Position numbers and translations under genes: made by a program | Shown here: positions 1 through 5,331 of the stretch, piece after piece | How the letters are laid out: each line of letters starts with the position of its first letter | Numbering within the stretch: position 1 is the first letter of the stretch | Notes under the pieces: model-generated | Told to the model about the DNA's origin: nothing | Database searches by the model: none | Seen by the model: only the letters and a program-made list of their open reading frames with translations | DNA from: Eubacteriales Family XIII. Incertae Sedis bacterium | GTDB lineage: Bacteria; Bacillota; Clostridia; Peptostreptococcales; Anaerovoracaceae | Length of the DNA: 7,657 nt | Direction: 5' to 3' | Assembly: GCA_031255695.1 (NCBI GenBank) | Contig: JAIRSA010000068.1 | Location: forward strand, 1 to 7,657

Positions 1-2
1 AT

Positions 3-197
3 ATCCTGCGGCATTTCCGACGCGAGTGGAATCTGAGCGAGGGTTTTTTCCGCGAATGCGCCGCGCATATCGGAAAAAGCACACGCTACCTGAACATAAG
101 CGGCGATGGAACATACAACCGCGAGTGGCGGCTTGTGGTTCCGGCTGATTTAATGAAGATAACGAACAAGGGGGTGGATTTCGATGCCGACATATGA
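3..197 (+). CDS. 3' end of a gene upstream of abiEii, possible AbiEi-type antitoxin (partial)
   Basis: A frame open from the window edge gives 64 residues ending ...GVDFDADI and stops at TGA 195-197, 14 bp inside the downstream toxin gene. The visible part is charged and aromatic (REWN, GFFREC, NREWRLVVP) and reads like real protein. I do not recognise its family from this C-terminal piece. The tight overlap with an AbiEii-type gene suggests, by operon logic, the cognate antitoxin; in AbiE systems the antitoxin gene normally lies directly upstream of the toxin and is translationally coupled to it. The start and any winged-helix DNA-binding domain would lie left of the window. That it is a real coding end is fairly likely; the antitoxin assignment rests only on position. 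Confidence 0.55.
   Translation: MLRHFRREWNLSEGFFRECAAHIGKSTRYLNISGDGTYNREWRLVVPADLMKITNKGVDFDADI
168..177 (+). promoter_or_regulatory. Ribosome binding site for abiEii inside the upstream gene
   Basis: The stretch AAGGGGGTGG ends six bases before ATG 184 and lies within the coding end of the upstream gene. It supports ATG 184 as the toxin start and implies coupled translation of the two genes. Confidence 0.6.
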
Positions 198-1152
198 CAA
201 GTTGGCGCTTGGCAGAACGGCGCGAGAACTCGGCTTTACGCGGGACGCTTTTGAGAAGATGAGCCGATTGACCGAGGTTCTGCGCTTTATCGGCGCGAAT
301 CGGGAATTGAATCCGTTGCTTGCCCTCAAGGGCGGGACGGCCATCAACCTGACGATGTTCAACCTGCCTCGCCTCTCCGTGGATATTGACTTGGATTTCG
401 CGAAAAACCTCACGAAAGAGGAAACCGCCGAAAAGCGGGAGCGAATCAATGAACTGCTTGGACGTTACATGGACGCGGAAGGTTATATGCTAAAGAGCAA
501 ATCCAAACACACTCACGCGTTGGATTCCTTCGTGTACTCATACGTCAACGCTGCGGGAAATCCGGACAACATCAAGGTGGAAATCAACTATATTCTGCGT
601 TCCCACGCGCTCACGCCCGTACTCGCCACGACGCGAACCGACAATGTGTTCCCTGACTTCGCCGTTCGGACGCTTGCTCCGGTTGAGATATTCGTAAGCA
701 AGATCGTTGCGCTGATCGGCAGAGGCGCGGCGCGTGATCTGTACGACCTGAACAATATGATATACTTCGGTTTGTTCGATGAACCCGACATTGCCCTGCT
801 TCGCAAGTGCGCCGTATTCTATCTTGCAGTCGCAGGTGACGCGGCGGCGCGGGGGTCCGGTCTTGAAAAATTGGATAGAATCACGACGCGAACGGTCAGA
901 ATCCACCTCATTCCGATGGTGCGCAACACGGACAAATTCGACTTCGCGGCGGCGAAAGCCCGCGTATCCGGATTTTTGTCCGAACTGTTGACGCTATCCG
1001 AAAATGAGGACACGTTTTTGAGACATTTTGCCGCAGGCCGTTACGAGCCGAAACTGCTGTTTGAGGACGACGAGATCGCAAAACGCGTCGAAAATCACCC
1101 GATGGCCGCGTGGAGAATCCGGCATATAAGGAACGGACGGCAGGAACGATAA
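184..1152 (+). CDS. abiEii: AbiEii/AbiGii-family nucleotidyltransferase toxin (type IV toxin-antitoxin)
   Basis: A 322-residue cytosolic protein with the ordered motifs of the AbiEii nucleotidyltransferase family. These are LKGGTAINL at 48-56 (the GG-S/T nucleotide-binding turn), SVDIDLDF at 65-72 (metal-binding D67 and D69), KVEINY at 131-136 (third acidic residue, E133), and E168, K173 and RDLYDL at 184-189, the conserved C-terminal catalytic signature. All key residues are present, so the enzyme is probably active. Known relatives transfer nucleotides to target RNAs such as tRNA and arrest growth, giving abortive infection or plasmid stabilisation; the substrate here is unknown. The length is normal and no frameshift is seen. 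ATG 184 overlaps the preceding gene by 14 bp and has a strong ribosome binding site. The gene lies just outside a tRNA-Ala remnant, which fits accessory, horizontally acquired DNA. Confidence 0.9.
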   Translation: MPTYDKLALGRTARELGFTRDAFEKMSRLTEVLRFIGANRELNPLLALKGGTAINLTMFNLPRLSVDIDLDFAKNLTKEETAEKRERINELLGRYMDAEGYMLKSKSKHTHALDSFVYSYVNAAGNPDNIKVEINYILRSHALTPVLATTRTDNVFPDFAVRTLAPVEIFVSKIVALIGRGAARDLYDLNNMIYFGLFDEPDIALLRKCAVFYLAVAGDAAARGSGLEKLDRITTRTVRIHLIPMVRNTDKFDFAAAKARVSGFLSELLTLSENEDTFLRHFAAGRYEPKLLFEDDEIAKRVENHPMAAWRIRHIRNGRQER

Positions 1153-1224
1153 TTGAGCTTTCGCCGGAGGAAAAGCGCGGCTGTATAATGGGATTCACCG
1201 CACAGCGTCATGAACGAGTAAAGC

Positions 1225-1261
1225 AAAATCCGCTGAAATCATTGAAACTTCAACGGATTTT
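1225..1261. terminator. Inverted repeat, probable bidirectional terminator
   Basis: Arms of 13 bases (1225-1237 and 1249-1261) pair with a single mismatch around an 11-base loop. Each arm carries AAAATCCG or its complement, so both strands have A bases before and T bases after the stem. On the minus strand the stem runs into TTTTGCTTT, a good rho-independent pattern that would end the hicBA/tRNA-remnant transcript. On the plus strand it could end the abiE transcript 73 bp after its stop codon. Confidence 0.6.
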
Positions 1262-1268
1262 CCGTTCG

Positions 1269-1326
1269 TGGCGGAGGCAAGGAGGATCGAACTCCTGACC
1301 TTTTGACTGCCGGTCATACGTTGTCC
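1269..1326 (-). pseudogene. Degenerate tRNA-Ala 3' fragment, candidate attachment-site copy
   Basis: Read on the minus strand this repeats the anticodon arm, variable region, T arm, 3' acceptor strand and CCA of the intact tRNA-Ala(GGC) at 1915-1990: 52 of 58 bases match, including an exact 34-base block (1278-1311). Two changes argue against a working tRNA. The base before the anticodon (position 33, almost always U) is C, and position 28 mismatches in the anticodon stem. To the 5' side (1327-1346) similarity to the D arm and 5' acceptor strand is lost. The change at position 68 (U to C) keeps acceptor pairing possible, as if this copy derives from a slightly different tRNA-Ala allele. It lies 20 bp beyond the hicA stop, in the same direction. 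The best reading is an att-site scar from integration into the tRNA 3' end. Confidence 0.75.
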
Positions 1327-1346
1327 GGCCACCTCAGTTGGTCGCA

Positions 1347-1574
1347 TTATTGGGTCAATTCATTGTACTCGTCAACGGATAATTTGATTTCGTTTAATAT
1401 AGTCCTCAAAATGGGACGCGACAAATCCTTGGAAATATGAAACGGAATTGTGGTGGTCCGCCCGTCAGGGTGGCGATAAAAGGCGTGGCTTCCCTTCCGG
1501 CGGATTTTTTTGAAACCCAAGCCGAACAAAAGCATCTCCAGCCGTTTTGCGTCAATAAGCTTGAGCCGGCTCAT
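1347..1574 (-). CDS. hicA: HicA family mRNA interferase toxin
   Basis: A 75-residue protein with the small double-stranded-RNA-binding-like fold of HicA toxins. The family core is visible: GLGFKKIRRKGSH at 18-30 with the catalytic histidine H30, followed by FYRHPDGRTTTIPFH at 32-46. HicA cleaves translated mRNA and slows growth until neutralised by HicB. ATG 1574 overlaps the hicB stop as ATGA, so the toxin is translated by coupling after its antitoxin. Length is normal and the catalytic residue is intact, so it should be active. The transcript would run on into the tRNA-Ala remnant 20 bp downstream and then a hairpin. Confidence 0.93.
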   Translation of the reverse strand: MSRLKLIDAKRLEMLLFGLGFKKIRRKGSHAFYRHPDGRTTTIPFHISKDLSRPILRTILNEIKLSVDEYNELTQ

Positions 1575-1795
1575 ATATGCGCCTCAATCTGTATGGCGCC
1601 GACAAACATCGGTAGCATGTCAACATCCTTAAAATCCATTTCACTCAAGCAAAGTTCAAGCACTTCGGTGAGTTTTTCGTGCAATTCATCGAGCGTCTCG
1701 GCTTCCGTGTGAGCGCCGGCGATTCCCGGCACGATTCCTACATAGCGGCCGCTTTCCGGATCCTTTTCGATAAGCGCGGTAAAAGAGTGAGACAT
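1571..1795 (-). CDS. hicB: HicB family antitoxin, short form
   Basis: A 74-residue protein matching the HicB partial RNase H-like domain: FTALIEKDPESGRYVGIVPG near residues 5-24, then the AHTEAETLDELHEKLTEVLEL helix region at 28-48. It binds and blocks HicA. The protein ends soon after this domain and lacks the extra helix-turn-helix or ribbon-helix-helix that longer HicB antitoxins use to repress their own promoter, so autoregulation would need another mechanism. It precedes hicA (4-bp ATGA overlap), the antitoxin-first order common outside Escherichia coli. A perfect AGGAGG lies five bases before ATG 1795. I see no convincing sigma70 promoter in the roughly 60 bp upstream; readthrough past the tRNA hairpin is possible. 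Confidence 0.92.
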   Translation of the reverse strand: MSHSFTALIEKDPESGRYVGIVPGIAGAHTEAETLDELHEKLTEVLELCLSEMDFKDVDMLPMFVGAIQIEAHI

Positions 1796-1800
1796 TTTGT

Positions 1801-1806
1801 CCTCCT
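1801..1806 (-). promoter_or_regulatory. Ribosome binding site of hicB
   Basis: AGGAGG on the minus strand, five bases before ATG 1795, fixes the hicB start. Confidence 0.85.
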
Positions 1807-1864
1807 ACTAACCATTTGTCCGCATTATGTCGACCTTAATTATCGGTTGGGCCGACAGTAAAGA

Positions 1865-1889
1865 GCCTCGGACGCAGAGCGTCCGAGGC
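1865..1889 (-). terminator. Hairpin downstream of tRNA-Ala, probable terminator
   Basis: A perfect 11-bp GC-rich stem (1865-1875 with 1879-1889) with a three-base loop starts 25 bases after the CCA end of the tRNA. On the minus strand it is followed by CTCTTTACTG, a weak T tract. It would end most tRNA transcription and separate it from hicBA, but the poor T tract leaves room for readthrough into hicB. Confidence 0.6.
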
Positions 1890-1914
1890 TTCATCCGCCC
1901 AATGCGGTTTGCGG

Positions 1915-1972
1915 TGGTGGAGACAAGGAGGATCGAACTCCTGACCTTTTGACTGCCAGTCAAACGCTCTCC
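1915..1972 (-). repeat. Direct repeat copy within tRNA-Ala 3' part (candidate att site)
   Basis: The partner of 1269-1326 at an offset of 646 bp. The exact core is 1924-1957, covering the T arm, variable loop and the 3' half of the anticodon arm. Crossover within a tRNA 3' half is typical of tyrosine-recombinase integration. Confidence 0.7.
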
Positions 1973-1990
1973 CAGCTGAGCTATGCCCCC
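1915..1990 (-). tRNA. tRNA-Ala (GGC anticodon)
   Basis: A complete 76-base cloverleaf with encoded CCA. The acceptor stem GGGGGCA pairs with TGTCTCC and includes the G3-U70 wobble, the alanine identity element. The anticodon loop is CTGGCAG (anticodon GGC, decoding GCC/GCU) on a five-pair stem. The variable loop is AGGTC, and the T arm is AGGAG-TTCGATC-CTCCT, followed by discriminator A73. It is driven by the promoter at 2103-2131. Its 3' part is repeated at 1269-1326, so this is the likely integration target of the neighbouring accessory DNA, with the tRNA left intact. Confidence 0.98.
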
Positions 1991-2096
1991 GTGTATTCAT
2001 GTGCGCCCTGAGCCTGTTTCGGTGCTGGCAATGACACCCTGATCAGGGAAACACGGCGCTTCCAGAAAAAACCTGTTTGGCTCCCTCCACGCCGCT
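1991..2096 (-). other. Leader between the tRNA promoter and tRNA-Ala
   Basis: About 105 transcribed bases lie between the expected start (near 2096) and the tRNA 5' end, long for a single tRNA. It contains the perfect 12-base palindrome CCCTGATCAGGG (2037-2048). CCCTGA also occurs at 2006-2011 and could pair instead with TCAGGG at 2043-2048, so two alternative hairpins are possible. There is a T6 run on the minus strand near 2065-2070. I see no second tRNA and no recognisable ORF. Confidence 0.4.
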
Positions 2097-2102
2097 TATA
2101 CT

Positions 2103-2131
2103 ATTATGACCGATAAAAAGCGCTTTGTCAA
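2103..2131 (-). promoter_or_regulatory. Sigma70/sigmaA promoter for tRNA-Ala
   Basis: On the minus strand there is a perfect -35 TTGACA (2126-2131), exactly 17 bp of spacer, and a -10 CATAAT (2103-2108), one base from consensus. Transcription should start near 2096, heading to the tRNA. The strength suits a stable-RNA gene. Confidence 0.88.
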
Positions 2132-2189
2132 TAAATTTATGACGATAAATTTACGCCGATACCCCAATACTTGAAAAAACTTGAAATGC

Positions 2190-2214
2190 CCGCCGCGAAC
2201 CGAAAAAACGGCGG
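2190..2214 (-). terminator. Inverted repeat after the secreted-protein gene, possible terminator
   Basis: CCGCCG (2190-2195) pairs with CGGCGG (2209-2214) around a 13-base loop containing a six-base A/T run. It lies 16 bp beyond the stop of the preceding minus-strand gene. The next minus-strand T6 is eight or more bases after the stem, so this is not a classic terminator, but nothing else here would end the operon before the tRNA promoter. Confidence 0.4.
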
Positions 2215-2229
2215 CTGCTGGCATGGCGC

Positions 2230-2946
2230 CTAGGGCTGTGGGCTGAACCCCCAGCCGCTCCATTCGTACCGGTGTTCCGTCGGCGCCGTCTCGCTGTAGT
2301 CTTCGGTATAGGCACCCTCCTGCGCTATCAAGCGCGTTCCAGGCAACGTAGCAGCCCGCTCGCCGTCCGTGTAAAGCTCAAACGCATATATGGGGCGCGG
2401 CAGGCTTGACGAACACCATAGCGGCTTTGCCCTGTTGTCCTTGACTGAATACACGAACAGATGGCACCGGACAGAGGCGTCTTCGTTCGACATCCGGGCA
2501 GGATGGATCTTGCCGAAGCTGTATGACTTCCATAGGGCGAACGCGACGTCCAATATCCCGTCGCCGTCAATGTCGCCGATTCTGAACGAGCTGACATGCC
2601 ATTCGTCTTTTGAGCGCCAAATCTCGGCATTGTCCGTGCCAATGATACGGAACCGCCCATTTTCTAATATGAATCTATAGCCGTCAGGGCCGTCCTGCGT
2701 GACAGCTGGGCCATCGGCCACGCGCGTGGCGAGAAAGGCGCGGTATTCGGCGGTAAAACCGGCAGCCTGCGTGGGTGCGGCGCTGCCCGCGCACAAAAAA
2801 GCCAGGCAGCAGGCCAGGGCCGATATGATGATGGCGGCGGCGATGGTGGCGGCCGGCGGCCTCGGCCTTGCCATGCCCATCAGCTTGGTCGTGCCCGTCG
2901 GCCTTGCCATGCCCGTCATTTTTGTCGTGCCCGTCATTTTTGCCAT
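2230..2946 (-). CDS. Secreted protein with FG-GAP/VCBS-like calcium loop, function unknown
   Basis: 238 residues from ATG 2946. The N-terminus is basic and repetitive (six-residue units ending in K or R). A signal-peptide hydrophobic core follows (TIAAAIIISALACCLAFLCAG, about residues 34-54) with a likely signal-peptidase site near TQA-AG around residue 61. The mature part contains GDIDGDGILDVAF (124-136), a D-x-D-G-D-G-x-x-D calcium loop like those of FG-GAP/VCBS propeller repeats. I see only one such loop, so a full propeller is not indicated. The family is otherwise unknown to me. ATG 2946 is preferred because it follows the DUF3160 stop by 11 bp with a TAAGG in front. ATG 2874, just before MARPRPP, would give a more ordinary signal peptide and is a real alternative. 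The frame stays open to ATG 3063, which would overlap DUF3160 by 106 bp and is unlikely. Probably cotranscribed with DUF3160 and exported alongside it. Confidence 0.7.
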   Translation of the reverse strand: MAKMTGTTKMTGMARPTGTTKLMGMARPRPPAATIAAAIIISALACCLAFLCAGSAAPTQAAGFTAEYRAFLATRVADGPAVTQDGPDGYRFILENGRFRIIGTDNAEIWRSKDEWHVSSFRIGDIDGDGILDVAFALWKSYSFGKIHPARMSNEDASVRCHLFVYSVKDNRAKPLWCSSSLPRPIYAFELYTDGERAATLPGTRLIAQEGAYTEDYSETAPTEHRYEWSGWGFSPQP

Positions 2947-2968
2947 GCCCGTCAGCCTTACCGTGCAT
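2684..2968 (-). other. Alternative-frame ORF through the 18-bp repeats (His/Lys-rich), status uncertain
   Basis: From ATG 2968 (overlapping the DUF3160 stop) a 95-codon frame is open across the repeats and reads as D-G-H-G/D-K-A/N units, then an Arg/His-rich tail. Histidine is kept in all six units with only CAT/CAC changes. No clear ribosome binding site precedes ATG 2968, and the tail after the repeats looks like a shadow of the secreted-protein gene. It is listed because the repeat pattern points to this frame, not because expression is shown. Confidence 0.15.
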
Positions 2969-2973
2969 CTCGT
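2866..2973 (-). repeat. 18-bp tandem repeat (five units plus one degenerate) at a gene junction
   Basis: Units at 2866-2883, 2884-2901, 2902-2919, 2920-2937 and 2938-2955 follow the minus-strand pattern MTGACGGGCAYGRCAARR with a few deviations, with a degenerate unit at 2956-2973 (12 of 18 bases matching the 2902-2919 unit). Odd and even units alternate (ATGGCA versus ACGACA/C), giving a 36-bp higher-order period. The array covers the DUF3160 stop codon and the start region of the next gene. Gain or loss of units would keep frame and change the basic N-terminus by six residues. Confidence 0.92.
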
Positions 2974-5219
2974 AGATAGCGTGTCTGGCCGATGTCGCAC
3001 ATGAAACTGCGTTTCCATTCGGCCAATTCTGGCAGATCGTTCCCATTCATCCTCTCGTGCCATTGCTCATCCGTGATGCGTTCATTTATCGGCACGGTGA
3101 ACTCGTACTGCGAAAATACCGAGCCGCTGCCCAGCACGAGTTCACCGTCGCGCGGGAATACCACGAATATCGTTTTCGCGAAGCCCGTGGCCTCCTCGAG
3201 GGCCCAGCCGTTCGGATCCGTCGCCACGTCCGCGATCACGCCGCAGGGGTGCTCTCGCAAATATTCGCCCCTGATCGTGTGTAAAACATACATATCATCG
3301 CTGAGTTTCTCGCCGGAAAACATATCGACCGTCTGCGACAGCTCATACTGCTTCGCAGTATCCCAGATATGCTCCAGCTCGCCGCCGTAGGTGCGTATAA
3401 ACTCATAATCGCTGTCAGACAGCGGCATGTCCGCGAGCTCCTTTTCCGCGATGCCGGCCAATCGGGAGGAAAGCCCATGCAGCACGCCCAAGGCTTCGCC
3501 TGCCTCTGCGGTCAGCATGTCCCGGTCCTTCAGGCCGGTCATGGTCTGCTGGACGAGGGCGGCAAGCCTGCCGAACACGACAGGGTTGGGCTCGACATAG
3601 CCCCTGTCGTCCGGCGGTTCCGGCGTATCGCCACCGTCGCCCATCTCGGCCATCGCCGCCTTTGCGTAGAGCAGGGTGTCGTGCTTCAATTCGGTCCAGC
3701 TGCCCTGGAAGGAGTTAAGCTCTTTCAGCGCCCATGCAGGATTCCGCATGAACATCGGGTAGCCTTCCCCGGCTGCCTCGTCCGTGTAGGGCAGTAGCAT
3801 GTAAAGCCACGACCAGTATAGGTTCGAGGTCCACAGGCTTTGGGGTATTGCGCGGGTTTCCTCCCGCAGCTTCTCCATCTGCCTCGGATAATCCGCATAT
3901 GCCGCCGCGTCGTCTGCCAGCAGCCCAAGCGCGGCCTCTGAGCCGAAGGCAGCCGGGATATCCAGCGAATTGGGCAGCATCCTGCCCTCGACGGCACGCG
4001 ATATCAAGTTTTGGAATATATAGGCGTCTGCCGTAAAACGCTGCCCCATAAAGCGGTAGCCCGTGATTGCGGAGTCCCTGTCCTGCGTCTCGTATATCGG
4101 CACAGAGTTGATCAGCGGCGGCTCTATTTGCCTGACTAGGGCCAGCGCGTCCTCAAACTTGGATTCGTCCCGTATTTCGGACAGGCCCATGCCCTCCCCA
4201 TACAGCCCCTTCAGCGCTTCGGTGTATTGGCGATACGTTATGTCGTCGCAGTCGCCGACGAAGAAATTGGTGGGTTCGAAGATATTCGCCCATAGCGCTG
4301 CCAGTTCGCTGCCCGCCAACGCCGATGTCTGCAGCAGCGCGGATCTGACCTCGTCCCCACTGTTCGAGCGGAAGGTCATCTGCCCATACCACATCATGGC
4401 CTTGAAGTAGCCCGCGAGCTGTTCCGTCTGATTGTAGTGGCTGCGCGTGATATACTGCGTATAGTCGGCCATGTACGCGTCAGGGCTTTCGATGTCGCTG
4501 CCGAGGTTGATGACGGGCGATGCCTCTATGCCCGCGTGGGCCTCAATAAGCGCAAGCTCCCGCTCCACGGCGTCCGCAGCCTCCGCCGGGACGGCGAAGT
4601 TGCCGCCGAGCAGCCTGCTCCCTACGCTGAAAAATGCCGTGTTGCGCAAGGCGGCGGCCTCGAAGGGCGTGCCATTGAGTTCCCGGTACTGCGCGTACGA
4701 CGCGTCGGCCATCCGGTCGCTCAGCTGTGTCAGGATGCCGTGCAGCCTATTCTGTTCCAAGTCTTTCAGCACATAGTCGAACATCAGGTGGAAGGTGTGC
4801 GTCGCCGAGTCGGCCGTAATGAAATTGGGCACATATTCGTACCTGTTCGCTTCATAAATTTGGAAGAATTCCTCGTACGAATACCTATCTGAGACAGCGA
4901 AGCCGTTTTGCTCGATCAGCCCGATCGCCGCGTCGGACAGCTCGTTATGGGAATGCCAATAGCCGAACATTGTGTTCCAGTCGCGTTCGCCAGGCAAGAA
5001 CTGCAACAAATTGGAGACATTGGCCAGACCGGTGCTGATCGTATAGTCCGGGACTGACGGCGTGCCGGCATAGACATATTCCTCATAAGCGGCAAATGGC
5101 GCAGGGTAGGCAAGCGTGGTGGCGGCAGAATCCTGTGGGGGATGCGCGGTTTTGGCACACGACGCAGACAGCGTAAGGACGAGCGCAATGGAAATTATTA
5201 CAGTGAAGATTCGTTTCAT
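2958..5219 (-). CDS. DUF3160 family lipoprotein
   Basis: 753 residues. The N-terminus MKRIFTVIISIALVLTLSAS followed by C21 is a lipoprotein-type signal, although the lipobox (LSAS-C) is not ideal. The mature protein shows segments I associate with DUF3160: PNFITADSATHTFHLMFDY at 131-149, HYNQTEQLAGYFKAMMWYGQ at 261-280, GQRFTADAYIFQ at 392-403, LNSFQGSWTELKHDTLLYAK at 501-520, and GYVEPNPVVFGRL at 540-552. Length and order are those of a complete member. The molecular function of the family is unknown; it is an exported, surface-anchored protein. GGAGG lies at 5231-5235, 11 bases before ATG 5219, a rather long gap. The promoter at 5292-5300 serves it. The secreted calcium-loop gene follows 11 bp after the stop, suggesting an operon. 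The stop codon lies in a degenerate repeat unit, so the C-terminal end may have been altered by repeat change. Confidence 0.9.
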   Translation of the reverse strand: MKRIFTVIISIALVLTLSASCAKTAHPPQDSAATTLAYPAPFAAYEEYVYAGTPSVPDYTISTGLANVSNLLQFLPGERDWNTMFGYWHSHNELSDAAIGLIEQNGFAVSDRYSYEEFFQIYEANRYEYVPNFITADSATHTFHLMFDYVLKDLEQNRLHGILTQLSDRMADASYAQYRELNGTPFEAAALRNTAFFSVGSRLLGGNFAVPAEAADAVERELALIEAHAGIEASPVINLGSDIESPDAYMADYTQYITRSHYNQTEQLAGYFKAMMWYGQMTFRSNSGDEVRSALLQTSALAGSELAALWANIFEPTNFFVGDCDDITYRQYTEALKGLYGEGMGLSEIRDESKFEDALALVRQIEPPLINSVPIYETQDRDSAITGYRFMGQRFTADAYIFQNLISRAVEGRMLPNSLDIPAAFGSEAALGLLADDAAAYADYPRQMEKLREETRAIPQSLWTSNLYWSWLYMLLPYTDEAAGEGYPMFMRNPAWALKELNSFQGSWTELKHDTLLYAKAAMAEMGDGGDTPEPPDDRGYVEPNPVVFGRLAALVQQTMTGLKDRDMLTAEAGEALGVLHGLSSRLAGIAEKELADMPLSDSDYEFIRTYGGELEHIWDTAKQYELSQTVDMFSGEKLSDDMYVLHTIRGEYLREHPCGVIADVATDPNGWALEEATGFAKTIFVVFPRDGELVLGSGSVFSQYEFTVPINERITDEQWHERMNGNDLPELAEWKRSFMCDIGQTRYLRDAR

Positions 5220-5230
5220 AAAACATCAGG

Positions 5231-5235
5231 CCTCC
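5231..5235 (-). promoter_or_regulatory. Ribosome binding site of the DUF3160 gene, long spacing
   Basis: GGAGG is 11 bases before ATG 5219. The alternative ATG closer to it (ATGTTTTATGAA, 6 bases 3' of GGAGG) is in another frame, so 5219 remains the start. Confidence 0.6.
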
Positions 5236-5291
5236 AATGCAGCTGCGGGGCTGCCATACAATCTATGCAGTTGTAATTACGTTATACTAAA

Positions 5292-5300
5292 ATTATAGCA
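5292..5300 (-). promoter_or_regulatory. Extended -10 promoter for the DUF3160 operon
   Basis: On the minus strand TGC-TATAAT is a perfect -10 with the extended TG element. No good -35 stands 17-18 bp upstream (TTCTAC), which extended -10 promoters tolerate and which may mean an activator is needed. Start expected near 5285, leaving a 5' leader of about 66 bases. Confidence 0.7.
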
Positions 5301-5331
5301 TAAACCCCATGCATGTAGAAGCGTTTTTCCG

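Larger units (their letters stand above)
1269..1972. mobile_element. Candidate remnant integrated segment (hicBA) bounded by tRNA-Ala repeats
   Basis: Two direct repeats of the tRNA-Ala 3' portion, at 1269-1326 and 1915-1972, bound about 590 bp containing only hicB and hicA. Site-specific integration into a tRNA 3' end leaves this geometry: an intact tRNA at one end and a partial copy at the other. No integrase or excisionase lies inside, so this is either a decayed remnant, a cassette moved in trans, or the inner boundary of a larger tandem island that continues left through the AbiE module and out of the window. Duplication by ordinary recombination is a weaker alternative. Confidence 0.4.

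Noticed and set aside
1110..1298. Small plus-strand ORF after abiEii, including an internal ATG at 1188 with GGAGG upstream
   Set aside because: It runs through the terminator hairpin and into the antisense of the tRNA remnant; its C-terminal sequence is just translated tRNA complement.
1333..1346. CTCAGTTGGTCGC on the plus strand resembling a tRNA D arm
   Set aside because: No anticodon arm, T arm or acceptor follows on that strand; a chance match beside the remnant on the other strand.
1269..1972. Transposon or insertion sequence
   Set aside because: No transposase, no terminal inverted repeats; the flanking repeats are tRNA sequence, which points to site-specific integration.
2866..2973. 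CRISPR array
   Set aside because: The 18-bp units are directly adjacent without spacers and lie within coding sequence.
2230..3063. Start of the secreted protein at 3063 (277 residues)
   Set aside because: It would overlap the conserved DUF3160 coding end by 106 bp and place about 70 residues before the signal peptide; starts at 2946 or 2874 fit better.
4437..4892. Long plus-strand ORFs opposite the DUF3160 gene
   Set aside because: Shadow frames of a GC-rich gene; no family motifs, and the minus strand encodes a clear conserved protein.
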